Under the pieces are notes generated by a model, which made no database searches, was not told where the DNA came from, and saw only the letters and a list, made by a program, of their open reading frames with translations. Made by a program: the position numbers and the translations under genes. A stretch of 64,000 nucleotides of DNA from NCBI RefSeq assembly GCF_005877055.1, contig NZ_CP039424.1, positions 62,001 through 126,000 on the forward strand, written 5' to 3'. This DNA is from Citricoccus sp. SGAir0253. GTDB lineage: Bacteria; Actinomycetota; Actinomycetes; Actinomycetales; Micrococcaceae. Within the stretch, counting starts at the first letter, position 1. Every line of letters begins with the position of its first letter. This document shows, one piece after another, positions 63,192 through 64,000 of the stretch.

Positions 63192-63338
63192 GCGGATCCC
63201 GGCCCCCCGCCCGGCCGCGTTCCCCCGTCCCCCCGTCTCCCCGTGCTCTCCACGTCCACGTCGGCCGGGCCCGCAACGGTCCGGTCCCGCCCCTGCTCCC
63301 GCCGCGGAGCACCCGTCGTTCCCCGAGGAGGAACCACC

Positions 63339-64000
<662 letters not shown>

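Overview
The window is chromosomal DNA from a very G+C-rich actinobacterium. The order hpt-ftsH-folE-folP-folB-folK-DUF3180-PH proteins-DUF2520-panC-lysS-lsr2-clpC, followed by mutY and radA, is the classical actinobacterial housekeeping block. Frequent GTG/TTG starts, 4-bp start/stop overlaps, Lsr2, ClpC with a ClgR-like palindrome, CRP/GlxR-like sites and many apparently leaderless genes fit the same group. Gene order suggests Micrococcaceae (Kocuria, Micrococcus or Arthrobacter relatives), but genus cannot be fixed by reading. No insertion sequence, prophage, CRISPR array or rRNA was seen.

Layout. 1-9.3 kb: purine salvage (hpt, cut by the left edge), FtsH, the folate operon and a string of overlapping membrane PH-domain genes. 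9.4-11.4 kb: a divergent trio of stress-type membrane/coiled-coil proteins. 11.6-22 kb: panC, an M13 peptidase, lysS, lsr2, clpC, a short NAGS-type acetyltransferase, CsbD and mutY. 22-25.6 kb: a secreted-domain protein, radA and an FUSC transporter. 26-32 kb: two phosphate uptake systems facing each other (PstSCAB on plus; PiT plus its DUF47 partner on minus). 33-38.7 kb: tRNA-Lys, an EEP-fold exported protein with altered catalytic residues, an esterase and several hypothetical or membrane genes. 38.7-45.5 kb: GDPD and a complete oligopeptide ABC transporter with two fused ATPases. 45.5-53.8 kb: pta-ackA, an atypical Nramp homologue, and a compact overlapping operon (thiamine-binding-like protein, GNAT, spermidine-synthase-like protein) followed by a universal stress protein. 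53.9-54.5 kb: tRNA-Glu, tRNA-Asp, tRNA-Phe and two strong terminators. 54.5-59.3 kb: BCCT transporter, SDR and GH13 glucosidase. 59.4-64 kb: a divergent Lrp regulator and a tight DUF6421-SDR-threonine aldolase cluster, then an aldehyde dehydrogenase cut by the right edge.

Most notable points: (i) the Lrp-controlled DUF6421/SDR/aldolase cluster, where the DUF6421 protein carries HDxxH plus a downstream EELRCD motif resembling a zinc-peptidase site; (ii) a recurrent -10 hexamer placed 6-8 nt before the start codon of at least sixteen genes, implying widespread leaderless transcription; (iii) an Nramp homologue lacking both metal-binding motifs; (iv) an EEP-family exported protein with its catalytic positions substituted; (v) a DnaA-box inverted repeat between hpt and ftsH; (vi) long perfect hairpins after the binding-protein genes of two transporters; (vii) tRNA-Phe with A at position 54.
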